From the NCBI RefSeq assembly GCF_009906955.1, contig NZ_CP047656.1:992001-1056000 (forward strand): a DNA stretch of 64,000 nucleotides, given 5' to 3'. Shown in pieces: positions 38,175-47,716 of the stretch. This DNA is from Paraglaciecola mesophila (GTDB lineage Bacteria; Pseudomonadota; Gammaproteobacteria; Enterobacterales; Alteromonadaceae). Within the stretch, counting starts at the first letter, position 1; every line of letters begins with the position of its first letter. A program made the position numbers and the translations under genes. The notes beneath the pieces were generated by a model. The model saw nothing but the letters and a program-made list of their open reading frames with translations. It was not told where the DNA came from and ran no database searches.

Positions 38175-40430
38175 CTAAACTGAATAGTGCTTATTAATGG
38201 GTAATGCGCGAATACGCTTACCTGACGCCTGATAAATCGCATTAGTGACCGACGCCGCTACTGGCGGAACGCCTGGCTCACCCACACCTCCAGGGGCAGC
38301 ATCAGATTCAACAATATGCGTCACAATCTTTGGGCTTTGGTGCATACGTAATACAGTGTAATCGTGATAATTCGACTGCTCAATTGCACCTTCTTTAATG
38401 GTAATCTCGCCCATCAGCGCAATCGATAACCCAAAAATCATAGCGCCTTCCTGCTGTGACTTAACACGGTCAGGGTTGACCACTCGCCCAGCGTCAATCA
38501 CGGAGTGCATTTCAAGCACTGTCACCTTATCGTTTTCCACCTTCACCTTTGTGGCCACCGCCACATAGGTAACGAAACTTCGATGGACGCTTATTCCCCA
38601 CCCTTCGTTTTCAGATGTTGCGTTATTCGCGCCAGACTTTGCTAACAGCGTATTCAACACATTTTTTAGGCGTTTTGTTTCAATCGGAAAATTATCGTAC
38701 GATTCACCATAATTTTCATACTTAAACCCTTGAGTTTTCGGGTCAACAATACGGTCTTCTCCAATTAGTGTCTGCCACATATCACTAGTAGGTACTCCAG
38801 TCTTCGCTGCGACTTCATCGACGAAAGAACCAATGGCGAAACCGTGTTGTATATTGCTTACCGAGCGGATCCATCCGATGCGTACGTGAGCCGGCGCTTT
38901 ATGAATTTCACATGATAGGTTATCGATATCAAATGGAAGATCACCAAACCCCAGAGACAATTCGCCATTTTGTGGTTCGTCTGTGGTGCCGGTAAATGTC
39001 CAGCTGATACTAGGAAACGCCGTGCGTTGCACCCAACTTGTAACCTTACCCGAATCATCTAACCCTGCCTGGAAGTGCTGGGCACTGATCGCATGATAAT
39101 AACCATGACGTATATCGTCCTCTCGGCTCCACACGACCTTAACCGGCTTGCCGGTTTTCTGTGCCAATATCGCTGCTTCCACTGAAAAATCCGGTTTTGA
39201 TTTACGTCCAAACCCGCCACCTAGCAGGGTCACATTAACTTTGACCATGCTTTTATCAATGCCTAATGCACCCGCTACATTCTGTTGAGTCGATTGGGGG
39301 GTCTGCGTACAAGCCCACACTTCACACTGGCCATTTTTAAATACGGCTGTCGCCGCTGGTGGCTCCATAGGGGCATGCACTAAATAAGGTACGGTATAGG
39401 TTGCGGACATGGTATTATTGGCCGAATCAAACGCACTATATGCATCGCCAGCACTACGAATGGACTTTCCTTTGGTCACAATTCGCTTTTCAAGATCAGC
39501 CAAATAAGCCGCCGAATCGTGACGCTGGTTTTCGCCAAGCTCCCACTGGATATTTAAAGTTTGGCGTCCTTGGAGTGCTGACCATGTATTGCTGGCTAGC
39601 ACCGCAACTCCATTTAGATTTTTAAACAACACCGGAAAGTGCTGCTTAGGCATTTCAATGACGTCAACCACATTCGCCACTTTTAAAGGTGCATCTTTAT
39701 CGTAGGCTTTAACGGTGCCACCTACCACTGGACATCGCTCAATGGTGGCATACAACATACCCTCTAATTGCACATCTTGACCAAATACAGTGTTACCTGT
39801 CAGGACGTTGGGCAAATCAACTGAGGTGACCGGTTTACCGATCAATTTAAAATCTTTTGGCGATTTAAAGGTTAGCGTTTTCACCTGCGGAACTTGTTGA
39901 GCACTGGCAGCCTTTGCTAGCTCACCAAAACCAAGCGTTTTACCAGAGGACTGATGTACTATCGCGCCGTTCTCAGCGAAGACTTCACTAATAGGTACAT
40001 TCCACTTCTGTGCAGCTGCTTGTTCAAGCATGGTTCTGGCGGTTGCGCCCATTTCACGCATGGTAGTATAAAAACGTCGGATTGAGCGCGAGCCGTCGGT
40101 ATTCTGGCTACCGTAAGCTTCATCCGCTAGCCCTTGCACTACATTAACTTTTGCCCAGTCAGCACATAGCTCTTCAGCCACGATTTGTGGAATACCGGTA
40201 CGCACACCTTGGCCCATCTCACTGCGATGACAGACAATATTGACCGTGCCGTCATTGTCGATACTGACAAATAAATTCAGCGTGTTGGAACTACTATCAG
40301 TTTCAGAAGCGGCCCAAACGGGTGATATGCCAGGCAATACAGTGCCTAAAACAAAAGCACCTCCAGCCACACTGGTATATCGCAAAAAATCACGACGGCT
40401 AAGCGATTTTATATCATGGTTAGTGCTCAT
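38175..40430 (-). CDS. Xanthine dehydrogenase family molybdopterin subunit (IorB-like), Tat-exported
   Basis: A 751-aa molybdenum hydroxylase large subunit. The N-terminus has a twin-arginine signal ([19 protein letters not shown]), so the protein is exported folded. Isoquinoline 1-oxidoreductase beta-type motifs include the duplicated aldehyde-oxidase-like domain, [12 protein letters not shown] (about 408-419) and the catalytic Glu near the C-terminus in [10 protein letters not shown]. Substrate unknown; IorB-like enzymes oxidise aldehydes or N-heterocycles. It overlaps the 2Fe-2S subunit gene by 4 bp and is the last gene of a seven-gene operon that includes maturation factors. Confidence 0.9.
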   Translation of the reverse strand: MSTNHDIKSLSRRDFLRYTSVAGGAFVLGTVLPGISPVWAASETDSSSNTLNLFVSIDNDGTVNIVCHRSEMGQGVRTGIPQIVAEELCADWAKVNVVQGLADEAYGSQNTDGSRSIRRFYTTMREMGATARTMLEQAAAQKWNVPISEVFAENGAIVHQSSGKTLGFGELAKAASAQQVPQVKTLTFKSPKDFKLIGKPVTSVDLPNVLTGNTVFGQDVQLEGMLYATIERCPVVGGTVKAYDKDAPLKVANVVDVIEMPKQHFPVLFKNLNGVAVLASNTWSALQGRQTLNIQWELGENQRHDSAAYLADLEKRIVTKGKSIRSAGDAYSAFDSANNTMSATYTVPYLVHAPMEPPAATAVFKNGQCEVWACTQTPQSTQQNVAGALGIDKSMVKVNVTLLGGGFGRKSKPDFSVEAAILAQKTGKPVKVVWSREDDIRHGYYHAISAQHFQAGLDDSGKVTSWVQRTAFPSISWTFTGTTDEPQNGELSLGFGDLPFDIDNLSCEIHKAPAHVRIGWIRSVSNIQHGFAIGSFVDEVAAKTGVPTSDMWQTLIGEDRIVDPKTQGFKYENYGESYDNFPIETKRLKNVLNTLLAKSGANNATSENEGWGISVHRSFVTYVAVATKVKVENDKVTVLEMHSVIDAGRVVNPDRVKSQQEGAMIFGLSIALMGEITIKEGAIEQSNYHDYTVLRMHQSPKIVTHIVESDAAPGGVGEPGVPPVAASVTNAIYQASGKRIRALPINKHYSV

Positions 40431-40927
40431 GCCTGTCCTCCCACTTCTTTACCTAAGGAGTAATCGAATGCGCTTTGTTTATTTTTTGCTGCTGTTTTTA
40501 TCGCTGCTTTTATGCGTGGGTAAGTTCCGCAGCGACAAATATTGCCCTGCATATAGGAATCTATGGTTTCATCATCTGGATCAGGATGTTCGTTTAATAG
40601 CGCTACCGCACTCATGATTTGACCCGACTGGCAATAACCACACTGGGGCACATTGTGCTCAAGCCATGCTTGCTGCACCGGATGCTCAGCGCTGGCAGAC
40701 AAGCCTTCAATGGTGTTCACGTCTTTGTCTGCAATAGCAGATAAGGGCATGACACATGAACGAATAGGCTGGCCATCAAGGTGGACTGTGCAAGCACCAC
40801 ATTGTGCCATGCCGCAGCCAAACTTAGTGCCTGTCATACCGAGAATATCCCGCAATACCCAAAGCAAAGGCATATTCGGGTCAACATCTATTTCAACCGG
40901 TTTGCTGTTCAAATTAAAACGAATCAT
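40427..40927 (-). CDS. (2Fe-2S) subunit of molybdenum hydroxylase (IorA-like)
   Basis: A 166-aa two-cluster iron-sulfur protein. The plant-type ferredoxin cluster uses C38, C43, C46 and C58 ([15 protein letters not shown] and SCVMP). The second helical-domain cluster uses the CGYCQSGQ and [10 protein letters not shown] cysteines. It carries electrons from the molybdenum site. It has no signal peptide, so it probably crosses the membrane bound to the Tat-exported large subunit. It overlaps that gene by 4 bp. No FAD subunit is present, so the electron acceptor is probably a cytochrome or quinone. Confidence 0.92.
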   Translation of the reverse strand: MIRFNLNSKPVEIDVDPNMPLLWVLRDILGMTGTKFGCGMAQCGACTVHLDGQPIRSCVMPLSAIADKDVNTIEGLSASAEHPVQQAWLEHNVPQCGYCQSGQIMSAVALLNEHPDPDDETIDSYMQGNICRCGTYPRIKAAIKTAAKNKQSAFDYSLGKEVGGQA

Positions 40928-40951
40928 TTAACACTCCATATGGGTGATGTT

Positions 40952-41620
40952 TTATTTAGTTTTTTGGTCCTGTCCCATTGACTGGTGCCACTGTTTTAGC
41001 GCCAACTGGGTATCAATATCATACTGGGCGTTGGGTAAATCAATTGCTACAACAAATGCGCTGTATTGTTGCAATATTTTTCGTGCCCCGGTGTCTGCAT
41101 CCAATTCACTTAACAGTGAAAAATAGGTTCTAGGAAAAATAACCGGCGCGCCCAAAATACCCTTGTAGCGAGCAGCGATTATATTTTCCGGATTAGCAGC
41201 ACAATGATGCAACATTGTGGTTATCTGCTCACGTGTTATAGCGACCTGATCAGCTAAAGTCACCAATAAATGGGATGACTTGCGGTTCGCTTTTTGTACC
41301 CCAAACGCTAACGTCGCTCCCATGCCTTGTTGCCATTGGGTAAAAATACAGGGCGATACATAGTCAGGAACATGGGGCAATATGTGCGCGGCATTTGCGC
41401 CTAAAATAAGATTAAACTCGCAAAGCTCTCTTGTTAAATCGCCGCGTTCTGTCAGCTGTGTCAATGTATGTAACAGCATTGGTTGTCCGTTAACCTTCGC
41501 GAGTTGTTTAATCCCATCGAAACGCTTGCTCTGCCCAGCGGCCAGCATCAATGCCGCGACGTTGATTGAACCTGCGCTGTGTGAGCCTGTACTCTGTGAG
41601 CTCATGCTGTGTGAGCTCAT
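40952..41620 (-). CDS. MocA/MobA-like nucleotidyltransferase
   Basis: A 222-aa NTP transferase of the MocA (molybdopterin cytidylyltransferase) type: LMLAAGQSKRFDGIKQL near the N-terminus, then LVTLADQVAI and a DADTGARKIL segment. It should attach CMP to molybdopterin for the hydroxylase encoded 24 bp downstream. The first 18 residues (MSSHSMSSQSTGSHSAGS) are not part of the fold; they come from a 15-bp tandem repeat. The ATG has no ribosome-binding site but overlaps the stop of a short upstream ORF as ATGA, so coupling is plausible. Confidence 0.85.
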   Translation of the reverse strand: MSSHSMSSQSTGSHSAGSINVAALMLAAGQSKRFDGIKQLAKVNGQPMLLHTLTQLTERGDLTRELCEFNLILGANAAHILPHVPDYVSPCIFTQWQQGMGATLAFGVQKANRKSSHLLVTLADQVAITREQITTMLHHCAANPENIIAARYKGILGAPVIFPRTYFSLLSELDADTGARKILQQYSAFVVAIDLPNAQYDIDTQLALKQWHQSMGQDQKTK

Positions 41621-41682
41621 GCTATGTGAACTCGTGATCTGTGAGCTTGCGCAGTGTGAGCCCGCGCTCTGTGAAACGCCGC
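41563..41682. repeat. 15-bp minisatellite at the start of the MocA-like gene
   Basis: About eight 15-bp units, six of them clear (plus-strand consensus T-S-TGTGAGCTCRTGC), run from 41578 to 41667 with degenerate ends. Because 15 is a multiple of three, gain or loss of units keeps the frame and only changes the number of five-residue S-S-H-S-x blocks. Confidence 0.85.
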
Positions 41683-41742
41683 CCCTAAAACGGTGTCTTT
41701 TGAAGCTAACTCAGCCGCTAAATTCGCCGATATTTCGCTCAT
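41617..41742 (-). CDS. Possible 41-aa upstream ORF between xdhC and the MocA-like gene
   Basis: From an ATG at 41742, 20 bp after the xdhC stop, 41 codons read MSEISANLAAELASKD and onward through the repeat in a different frame. It stops at TGA overlapping the MocA-like ATG (ATGA). It has no recognisable domain. It could couple translation of the MocA-like gene, or be the remnant of a different N-terminus separated by a frameshift. Confidence 0.3.
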   Translation of the reverse strand: MSEISANLAAELASKDTVLGAAFHRARAHTAQAHRSRVHIA

Positions 41743-41762
41743 AGGCGTATTTTGTCTCGGGC

Positions 41763-42749
41763 TCATTGAGCAAGTATACCGCTAATGGATTGTCCGTCTT
41801 GCTGCTCAATAAACGCATGAGCTTCAGATAACATAGACAACGCAATCGACTCTGGTAACTCGCCACCTAAGCGTAATCCAATTGGATTGGCCAACGGTTT
41901 AACTAGGTTCTCTCTGGAGACTGGAATTAAATCAAGTACCCGCTCTGTGCGATGCACTGGGCCAAGCATACCCACGTATTTTGCGCTACTGCACTGAACT
42001 AACGCCAGAGACTCTGCGTCCAGCTTAATGTTGTGCGTCATAATGATCGCCATATCAATGTGTTGTAACCATTTACTGTGCTCAAGTGACCCAATCGCCT
42101 CGCGCACTACATTCACCCCACTATCAAAATGGCCACTTCGTGCGTAACTGGTACGCGGGTCAACCAAGGTCACTTGCCAGCCAAGTTGCGCCGCAATTGC
42201 TACCACTGGCCGTGCATCCACTCCGCCACCAAACACAGCCAAATGCGGAGCCGGTTTAAGAAGCTGTTTGAATACGCCCGCTTCGTGTTGCAGCACAGCA
42301 TCAACGCTGGTTTCTCGCAGTGTATTTTGCGGTGATTTCTCATGTATGACTTGCCCATATTCTGCACTCTTATTGTTTTCAAGCAGAGAATAAAGTTCGC
42401 CCAGCTGTAAATATTGGTTATGTTCATCTACTGGCTGCAATAAAATACGCACCATACCGCCACAGCCAATGCCCAGTTTCCAGGCCAAATCTTCTTCCTC
42501 ACGCATATCGTATTCTACGATGCGATTGCGCCCAGAGTCCCAGCAGCGCCTTGCTTGCAACATAATGTCTGACTCTAGGCAACCACCGCTTAACAGCCCG
42601 TAATATTGTCCTAGGTCGTTTATCATCATCATAGCGCCAGGCTTACGATATGAAGAGCCGTCGGTTTCTATGATGGTAGCCAACACCCATTTTTGGCTTT
42701 CTCTGCTGCTCTGCCACTGCTTTAACAATTGATTTAATCTATTTGCCAC
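41763..42749 (-). CDS. XdhC/CoxF family molybdoenzyme maturation protein
   Basis: A 328-aa protein. The N-terminal XdhC/CoxI domain has WVLATIIETDGSSYRKPGAMM, GLLSGGCLE and GIGCGGMVRILLQPV. The C-terminal Rossmann domain carries AVFGGGVDARPV and VTLVDPR. XdhC proteins bind the molybdenum cofactor, promote its sulfuration and insert it into xanthine dehydrogenase-type enzymes. Placement between the RDD gene and the MocA-like gene in one operon with an IorAB-type enzyme supports that role here. Confidence 0.92.
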   Translation of the reverse strand: MANRLNQLLKQWQSSRESQKWVLATIIETDGSSYRKPGAMMMINDLGQYYGLLSGGCLESDIMLQARRCWDSGRNRIVEYDMREEEDLAWKLGIGCGGMVRILLQPVDEHNQYLQLGELYSLLENNKSAEYGQVIHEKSPQNTLRETSVDAVLQHEAGVFKQLLKPAPHLAVFGGGVDARPVVAIAAQLGWQVTLVDPRTSYARSGHFDSGVNVVREAIGSLEHSKWLQHIDMAIIMTHNIKLDAESLALVQCSSAKYVGMLGPVHRTERVLDLIPVSRENLVKPLANPIGLRLGGELPESIALSMLSEAHAFIEQQDGQSISGILAQ

Positions 42750-42774
42750 TTAACGACTACCCATGATTGGTTGT

Positions 42775-44178
42775 TTATTGTGAATGCGCATTGTCTTGTG
42801 TGTTTGAAGAACCTGTCTTTGAAGGATGCATCTCTGGTGTTTGTGTTTTAGGGGGGGGTGTCGCTGATGCGGTGGGGGATGAAGGCTCAAACGCCACACG
42901 CTCCTTGCGTAAGTCAATCACCAAGGTTTCAGATATTTTGTCTTGAATCGCTTGACGATTCGGATCCCAGTATATTTGTAAAAAACCCAATAAACCGGTC
43001 GCAATGCCCGCACCGTATCCACCGTAGCGACCAAAGCTTTCCCACAGATTTAAACTACTTCCGTCGAGTTTGATTACCTGAATACCAAGTAAACGTTTGC
43101 CCGGAGTTTGCCCGCTCCACCAGGCGGTGAAAATACTAAAATAAAACGCAGCCCAACCAAACCCAAGCCCTAAATCAGCAGCAATGCCTTGAAGCCACGC
43201 TAGAATACTCGGTGGTGACGAGCCCTGTGCACGTGGACCTTCTATTTCACTCAAGGTGTTGAAAAATGATTGCGCATTTTCTTTTTGTTCAGCGTTTTGA
43301 CCGCTATTTTCGCTTTCATCGTTAGTATCAAGGTTATCAGCGAGAGTCTCATTTTCTGCACGTGCTTTAACCGCGTTTTCAAAGTCAATGTTGTTCACCT
43401 CACGTTGCTCGATTTCGCTTTGTTTTGTATCGCTTTGTGAAAGATGGTTCTGGCTATACATATCCTCATACGTTTGTGTCATGACAACCTCTAACTGACT
43501 TTTTTGCTGAGGAGACAAATCACCGCTAACTGCATCGCGATACTCACTAAACAGCTTTTCAGCAACCTTCTTCTCTATGGGCATTGTCGCCAAATCTGTC
43601 GCGAGCTTTTCTCCTAGCCTCGTCCAACACACTAAAGGTTCAATGCACTTACCGTATTCGATGTCTTTGGCCACGCTTTTGGTTTCAAATAGATATTTTG
43701 CGGTTAAGCCTATCAACGCTAAATCTTCGACTTTGTCTAACTCGAAGTCGCTAAGTGCATCGTCTTCGACCAATTCTGAGCGCACTTTTTGATTCTCGTC
43801 TGGGGTTTCTATTACCTCTTGCACGACCTCAATACTTTGCGCAGCAATTAAAAACAGTAAAATGGCCGTGATAAATCGTAGGGAAATTCGCGCCACATTA
43901 AAGCGTTTTTTCTTCTTTAAACGATTTCCCGCGCGAAAAAACGTAACAGCGGCAATAAGTGCCAACAAAATGTTACTTGCCTGACTTAACAAGGCGACCA
44001 GTGCAACGTCGATTAGCAGAGCAAACGCGCGCTTGATAGGCCTTGCTAAAGGCGTTCCGAAAAGCGATTTAGACACGTGAAACGCGTAGGGCGTCACCTG
44101 GTTACGGGTTTCTTTTTGAGTTAAATGAGAAGGGGAAATGGGCGTTTTTTCGGAAGAAGTTTGTGCTGATTCGCTCAC
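42775..44178 (-). CDS. RDD family membrane protein with large central insertion
   Basis: A 467-aa protein with the RDD module split in two. The first part, with two membrane helices (about 45-85, LARPIKRAFALLIDVALVALL), is followed by a third helix (about 104-120). A hydrophilic acidic, Glu/Gln-rich region of about 200 residues comes next. The second part (about 345-440) has FYFSIFTAWWSGQTPGKRLLGIQVIKLDG and DPNRQAIQDKISETLVI. The C-terminus is Pro/Thr/Ser-rich. The function of RDD proteins is unclear; some are Na+/H+ antiporters. It is embedded between the CoxE-like and XdhC genes, so a membrane role in hydroxylase maturation is inferred. Confidence 0.8.
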   Translation of the reverse strand: MSESAQTSSEKTPISPSHLTQKETRNQVTPYAFHVSKSLFGTPLARPIKRAFALLIDVALVALLSQASNILLALIAAVTFFRAGNRLKKKKRFNVARISLRFITAILLFLIAAQSIEVVQEVIETPDENQKVRSELVEDDALSDFELDKVEDLALIGLTAKYLFETKSVAKDIEYGKCIEPLVCWTRLGEKLATDLATMPIEKKVAEKLFSEYRDAVSGDLSPQQKSQLEVVMTQTYEDMYSQNHLSQSDTKQSEIEQREVNNIDFENAVKARAENETLADNLDTNDESENSGQNAEQKENAQSFFNTLSEIEGPRAQGSSPPSILAWLQGIAADLGLGFGWAAFYFSIFTAWWSGQTPGKRLLGIQVIKLDGSSLNLWESFGRYGGYGAGIATGLLGFLQIYWDPNRQAIQDKISETLVIDLRKERVAFEPSSPTASATPPPKTQTPEMHPSKTGSSNTQDNAHSQ

Positions 44179-44190
44179 GCGCCCACCTTT

Positions 44191-45369
44191 TTATTTTTTG
44201 TGAAGCGCTTTTATTGCCTCCCCAAGGCCGTCAATCGTTAAGGGATACATGCGCTGTTCCATTATGTCCTGCATGATACCGATAGAGGCGTAGTAATTCC
44301 AATATTCTTGTGGCTGAGGGTTAAGCCAAATACCGTGTTTAAAATGCTGTAAAATACGTTGCATCCATAACGCCCCAGGCTCTTCGTTCCAATGCTCGAC
44401 ACTGCCCCCTGGATACGTAATTTCGTAAGGACCCATAGTGGCGTCTCCAACGAAAATAACCTTATAGTCAGCACCGTATTTATGGATGACATCAAACACT
44501 GACATGGTTTCTTTGCCACGACGTTTATTGTCTTTCCACACGCCTTCATATACACAGTTATGAAAGTAGAAATACTCTAAATGTTTGAATTCGGTATGCG
44601 CCGCTGAGAACAACTCTTCACACTCTTTGATGTGCGCATCCATAGAGCCACCCACATCAAAAAACATCAACACCTTAATGGCATTACGTCGTACGGGCAT
44701 CATTTGAATATCTAACAAACCCGCGTTTTTGGCCGTGCCTTCAATCGTGTGCGGCATATCTAATTCTTCGCTCGTGCCACTGCGGGCGAACTTACGCAGT
44801 TTTCTCAAGGCGATTTTGATATTGCGCGTACCCAACTCAACATTACCCGCTAAGTCTTTAAACTCGCGTTTATCCCATACTTTCGCAGCTGAGAAGTTGC
44901 GGTTTTTGTCTTGTCCTATGCGTACCCCTTCAGGGTTGTAACCATTTGCACCAAAGGGGGATGTGCCGCCGGTTCCGATCCACTTGTTGCCCCCCTGATG
45001 GCGTTTCTCTTGTTCTGCCAAACGCTCTTTTAACGTTTTCATTAGCTCATCTAAACCACCAAGGGCTTTAATTTTTGCTTTTTCTTCTTCACTAAAGTGG
45101 CGCTCAATTTCTTTTCGTAACCACTCATCAGGTATGTCTTTACCAAATAAATCAATTTGCTGAACGCCCTCGAAGTAATCAGCGAACGCTTTATCAAACT
45201 TGTCGTACTGACTCTCGTCTTTCACCAGACACAAGCGCGCCAAGTAATAAAAAGCTTCAATATCAGCAAACACCACCCCTTTTTGCAGCGCACGGAGCAG
45301 ATCCATTAATTCGCTCAAGCTGGTTTTGAGTTGGTACTCTCGTAATTTAAAAAAGAAATCGACCAACAT
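44191..45369 (-). CDS. VWA-domain protein, CoxE-like
   Basis: A 392-aa protein of the CoxE-like family. It has an N-terminal helical region (1-120), a Gly-rich stretch (GTGGTSPFGANGYNPEG), then a von Willebrand A domain (about 228-390) with IKVLMFFDVGGSMDAHI. The MIDAS motif is D238-V-G-G-S242 rather than D-x-S-x-S, so metal binding may be altered; this variant seems usual for the family. It overlaps the MoxR-type ATPase gene by one base (TAATG). In cox operons such a pair (CoxD/CoxE) matures the molybdenum-copper site of CO dehydrogenase. Confidence 0.85.
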   Translation of the reverse strand: MLVDFFFKLREYQLKTSLSELMDLLRALQKGVVFADIEAFYYLARLCLVKDESQYDKFDKAFADYFEGVQQIDLFGKDIPDEWLRKEIERHFSEEEKAKIKALGGLDELMKTLKERLAEQEKRHQGGNKWIGTGGTSPFGANGYNPEGVRIGQDKNRNFSAAKVWDKREFKDLAGNVELGTRNIKIALRKLRKFARSGTSEELDMPHTIEGTAKNAGLLDIQMMPVRRNAIKVLMFFDVGGSMDAHIKECEELFSAAHTEFKHLEYFYFHNCVYEGVWKDNKRRGKETMSVFDVIHKYGADYKVIFVGDATMGPYEITYPGGSVEHWNEEPGALWMQRILQHFKHGIWLNPQPQEYWNYYASIGIMQDIMEQRMYPLTIDGLGEAIKALHKK

Positions 45370-46205
45370 TAGCGACGCGCCATGAATACCAGTTTTTCAA
45401 AGAGGTGAATGTCTTGCTCATTTTTTAGCAACGCCCCATAAAGTGGCGGGATCGCTTTTTTACTGTCTTTGTCTTTTAACGCTTCTGGTGAGATGTCCTC
45501 AGCCACTAACAGCTTTAACCAATCAATCAGCTCAGACGTAGAAGGCTTTTTCTTTAACCCTGGGATATCACGTAAATTGAAAAATGACTCCAGCGCTTGG
45601 GCTAACAGGTCTTTCTTGATATTAGGAAAATGCACTTCAACAATCCGGCGCATTTCTTCTTGATCTGGGAATTGAATATAATGAAAGAAACAACGACGTA
45701 GAAAGGCATCAGGCAATTCTTTTTCATTGTTGGAGGTAATAATCACAATGGGGCGCTCAGTCGCTTTAACGGTTTCTCTGGTTTCGTAAACAAAGAACTC
45801 CATTTTATCCAGTTCTTGTAACAAATCATTCGGAAACTCGATATCAGCTTTGTCAATTTCATCAATTAACAATACCGGGCGATTCGTGTTTTCAAAGGCA
45901 TGCCACAGTTTGCCTTTAACGATATAATTTTTTATATCATGTACTTTGTCATCCCCTAGTTGTGAATCACGCAGACGAGATACCGCATCATATTCGTAAA
46001 GGCCTTGCTGCGCTTTGGTGGTCGACTTAATATGCCATTGAATTAACTCAGTACCTAAACTTGCCGCTAACTCTTCGGCTAACATGGTTTTACCTGTGCC
46101 TGGCTCCCCCTTTATTAACAGCGGTCGCTCTAAAGTAATCGCTGCGTTAACGGCCAAACGTAGTTCATCGCTGGCAATATAGTTACTCGTTCCATTAAAA
46201 GACAT
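45369..46205 (-). CDS. MoxR-type AAA+ ATPase (CoxD-like)
   Basis: A 278-aa MoxR-family ATPase: Walker A GEPGTGKT (33-40), Walker B VLLIDEIDKAD, sensor 1 PIVIITSNNEKELPDAFLRRC with the arginine finger. The ATG at 46205 is preceded by GAGG at six bases; a TTG just upstream is not needed. MoxR ATPases remodel partner proteins with a VWA co-chaperone, and the partner gene is fused by TAATG. It is the first gene of the seven-gene molybdenum hydroxylase operon. Confidence 0.92.
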   Translation of the reverse strand: MSFNGTSNYIASDELRLAVNAAITLERPLLIKGEPGTGKTMLAEELAASLGTELIQWHIKSTTKAQQGLYEYDAVSRLRDSQLGDDKVHDIKNYIVKGKLWHAFENTNRPVLLIDEIDKADIEFPNDLLQELDKMEFFVYETRETVKATERPIVIITSNNEKELPDAFLRRCFFHYIQFPDQEEMRRIVEVHFPNIKKDLLAQALESFFNLRDIPGLKKKPSTSELIDWLKLLVAEDISPEALKDKDSKKAIPPLYGALLKNEQDIHLFEKLVFMARR

Positions 46206-46618
46206 CAATACCTCGGACTATTAGTTGGGCTTGTGGGTTGCCTTTTTCCTAAAGCTAAAACCGCACAGACATTATTTGTTACCATGAATTACACGCGTTG
46301 CTGAACTGCTATGCATCGCGAGCGTCATCACTTAAGTAAGTTGAATTATGCAATAGTTAACCCCGAGACACGGTCAATTACCAATGAATAATGCTTAGTG
46401 TTAACTATTTCCATAAGATATAGCTAAAAAGCACTTTGAATTTGGCGACTTCGCCTTAATCTTAATAGTCTGACCCTGGTTGTTTGAAAAAACTGGAGTC
46501 TTTCTCATATTAAAGTTCTCAGACAGAAAGTGCCGTTAACGAATAAGTAAAAAAGTACGCTGACCTAATGGAAGGCGTAACGAATTAGGCACCACTTAGA
46601 ATCCACAAAGGAAAATTT
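46206..46618. other. Divergent intergenic region MoxR operon / cysK
   Basis: A 413-bp gap that must carry the promoters of cysK (plus) and of the MoxR operon (minus). CysB sites are too degenerate to call by eye. I saw no ORF, repeat or terminator in it. Confidence 0.5.
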
Positions 46619-47584
46619 ATGCAAGTATATGACGACAATTCCCTCGCTATCGGTAAAACCCCGCTGGTTAAATTAAACCGAGTTACTGGCGGTAACGTCT
46701 ATGCAAAAATCGAATCTCGTAACCCAAGTTTCAGCGTGAAATGCCGTATTGGTGCCAACATGATTTGGGATGCCGAAAAACGTGGCGTGTTAACCAAAGA
46801 TAAAGAATTAATTGAAGCGACCAGTGGCAACACAGGTATTGCACTGGCCTTTGTTGCTGCGTCTCGCGGTTACAAAATCACCTTGACTATGCCTAGCTCA
46901 ATGAGCTTAGAGCGCCGTAAATTGTTAAAAGCACTTGGGGCGAACTTGGTCTTAACCGAAGCGGCTAAAGGCATGAAGGGCGCGATTGCCGCTACGGAAG
47001 AATTAATCGCTTCAGCACCAGATAAATATGTTCCTTTGCAACAGTTCGAAAACCCAGCCAACCCTGAAATTCATGAAAAAACCACAGGTCCTGAAATTTG
47101 GAATGATACTGACGGCAAAGTAGATATTTTTGTCGCGGGTGTAGGTACGGGCGGTACTATCACAGGTGTAACGCGTTATCTTAAAAACACCCAAGGTAAA
47201 GCCATTACCTCAGTTGCTGTTGAGCCAACAGATTCTCCTGTTATCACGCAAGCTAAAGCGGGCGAGCCGCTAACACCTGGGCCACACAAAATTCAAGGTA
47301 TTGGCGCAGGCTTCATTCCAGGGAACTTAGATCTAGATATTATTGATGCTGTTGAGCAAGTGTCTAATGAAGAAAGTATGGAGATGGCGCATCGATTGAT
47401 GAAAGAGGAAGGGATTTTAGTGGGGATTTCTTCAGGCGCCGCGGTAACCGCAGCCAAACGTTGGGCAGAAAAGCCAGAAAACGCCGACAAAGTTATCGTT
47501 GTCTTACTCGCAAGCGCCGCTGAGCGTTACTTAAGTAGCCCTCTTTTTGCCGGTGAATTTGGCGATTCAGAAGAAGTTCAGTAA
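46619..47584 (+). CDS. cysK: Cysteine synthase A
   Basis: CysK makes cysteine from O-acetylserine and sulfide with PLP. The 321-aa protein matches E. coli CysK along its length: PLP lysine in [14 protein letters not shown] (about residue 40), substrate loop [19 protein letters not shown] phosphate-binding [29 protein letters not shown], and GISSGAAV with the Ser that contacts the PLP ring nitrogen. The usual C-terminal PSSGERYLS is here ASAAERYLS, a small oddity. AAAGGA precedes the ATG. It is monocistronic with a terminator. Confidence 0.96.
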   Translation: MQVYDDNSLAIGKTPLVKLNRVTGGNVYAKIESRNPSFSVKCRIGANMIWDAEKRGVLTKDKELIEATSGNTGIALAFVAASRGYKITLTMPSSMSLERRKLLKALGANLVLTEAAKGMKGAIAATEELIASAPDKYVPLQQFENPANPEIHEKTTGPEIWNDTDGKVDIFVAGVGTGGTITGVTRYLKNTQGKAITSVAVEPTDSPVITQAKAGEPLTPGPHKIQGIGAGFIPGNLDLDIIDAVEQVSNEESMEMAHRLMKEEGILVGISSGAAVTAAKRWAEKPENADKVIVVLLASAAERYLSSPLFAGEFGDSEEVQ

Positions 47585-47632
47585 ATTTAAGTCGCTTGTT
47601 TTATTGTTAAGGCAAGTTGCATAAGTAATTGT

Positions 47633-47659
47633 AAAGGGAGGCTTTTTAGCCTCCCTTTT
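47633..47659 (+). terminator. Rho-independent terminator of cysK
   Basis: An 11-bp perfect stem AAAGGGAGGCT / AGCCTCCCTTT with a TTTT loop, followed by TACTTT, about 50 bp after the cysK stop. Confidence 0.8.
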
Positions 47660-47716
47660 ACTTTACGGCGAACGCAGGTACACTTGCTTTGTTTTTCTTT
47701 AACCAACAGACCAATC

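Noticed and set aside
41563..41682. Short tandem repeats considered as CRISPR
   Set aside because: Units are contiguous 15-mers without spacers, and there are no cas genes.
41382..41744. Plus-strand frame with LCEL repeats
   Set aside because: The repeats are the 15-bp minisatellite read on the wrong strand; the MocA-like fold on the minus strand is clear.
46619..47584. Loss of a PLP-contact serine in CysK (PSSG to ASAA)
   Set aside because: The Ser that contacts the PLP ring nitrogen is in GISSGAAV, which is intact; the C-terminal change is peripheral.
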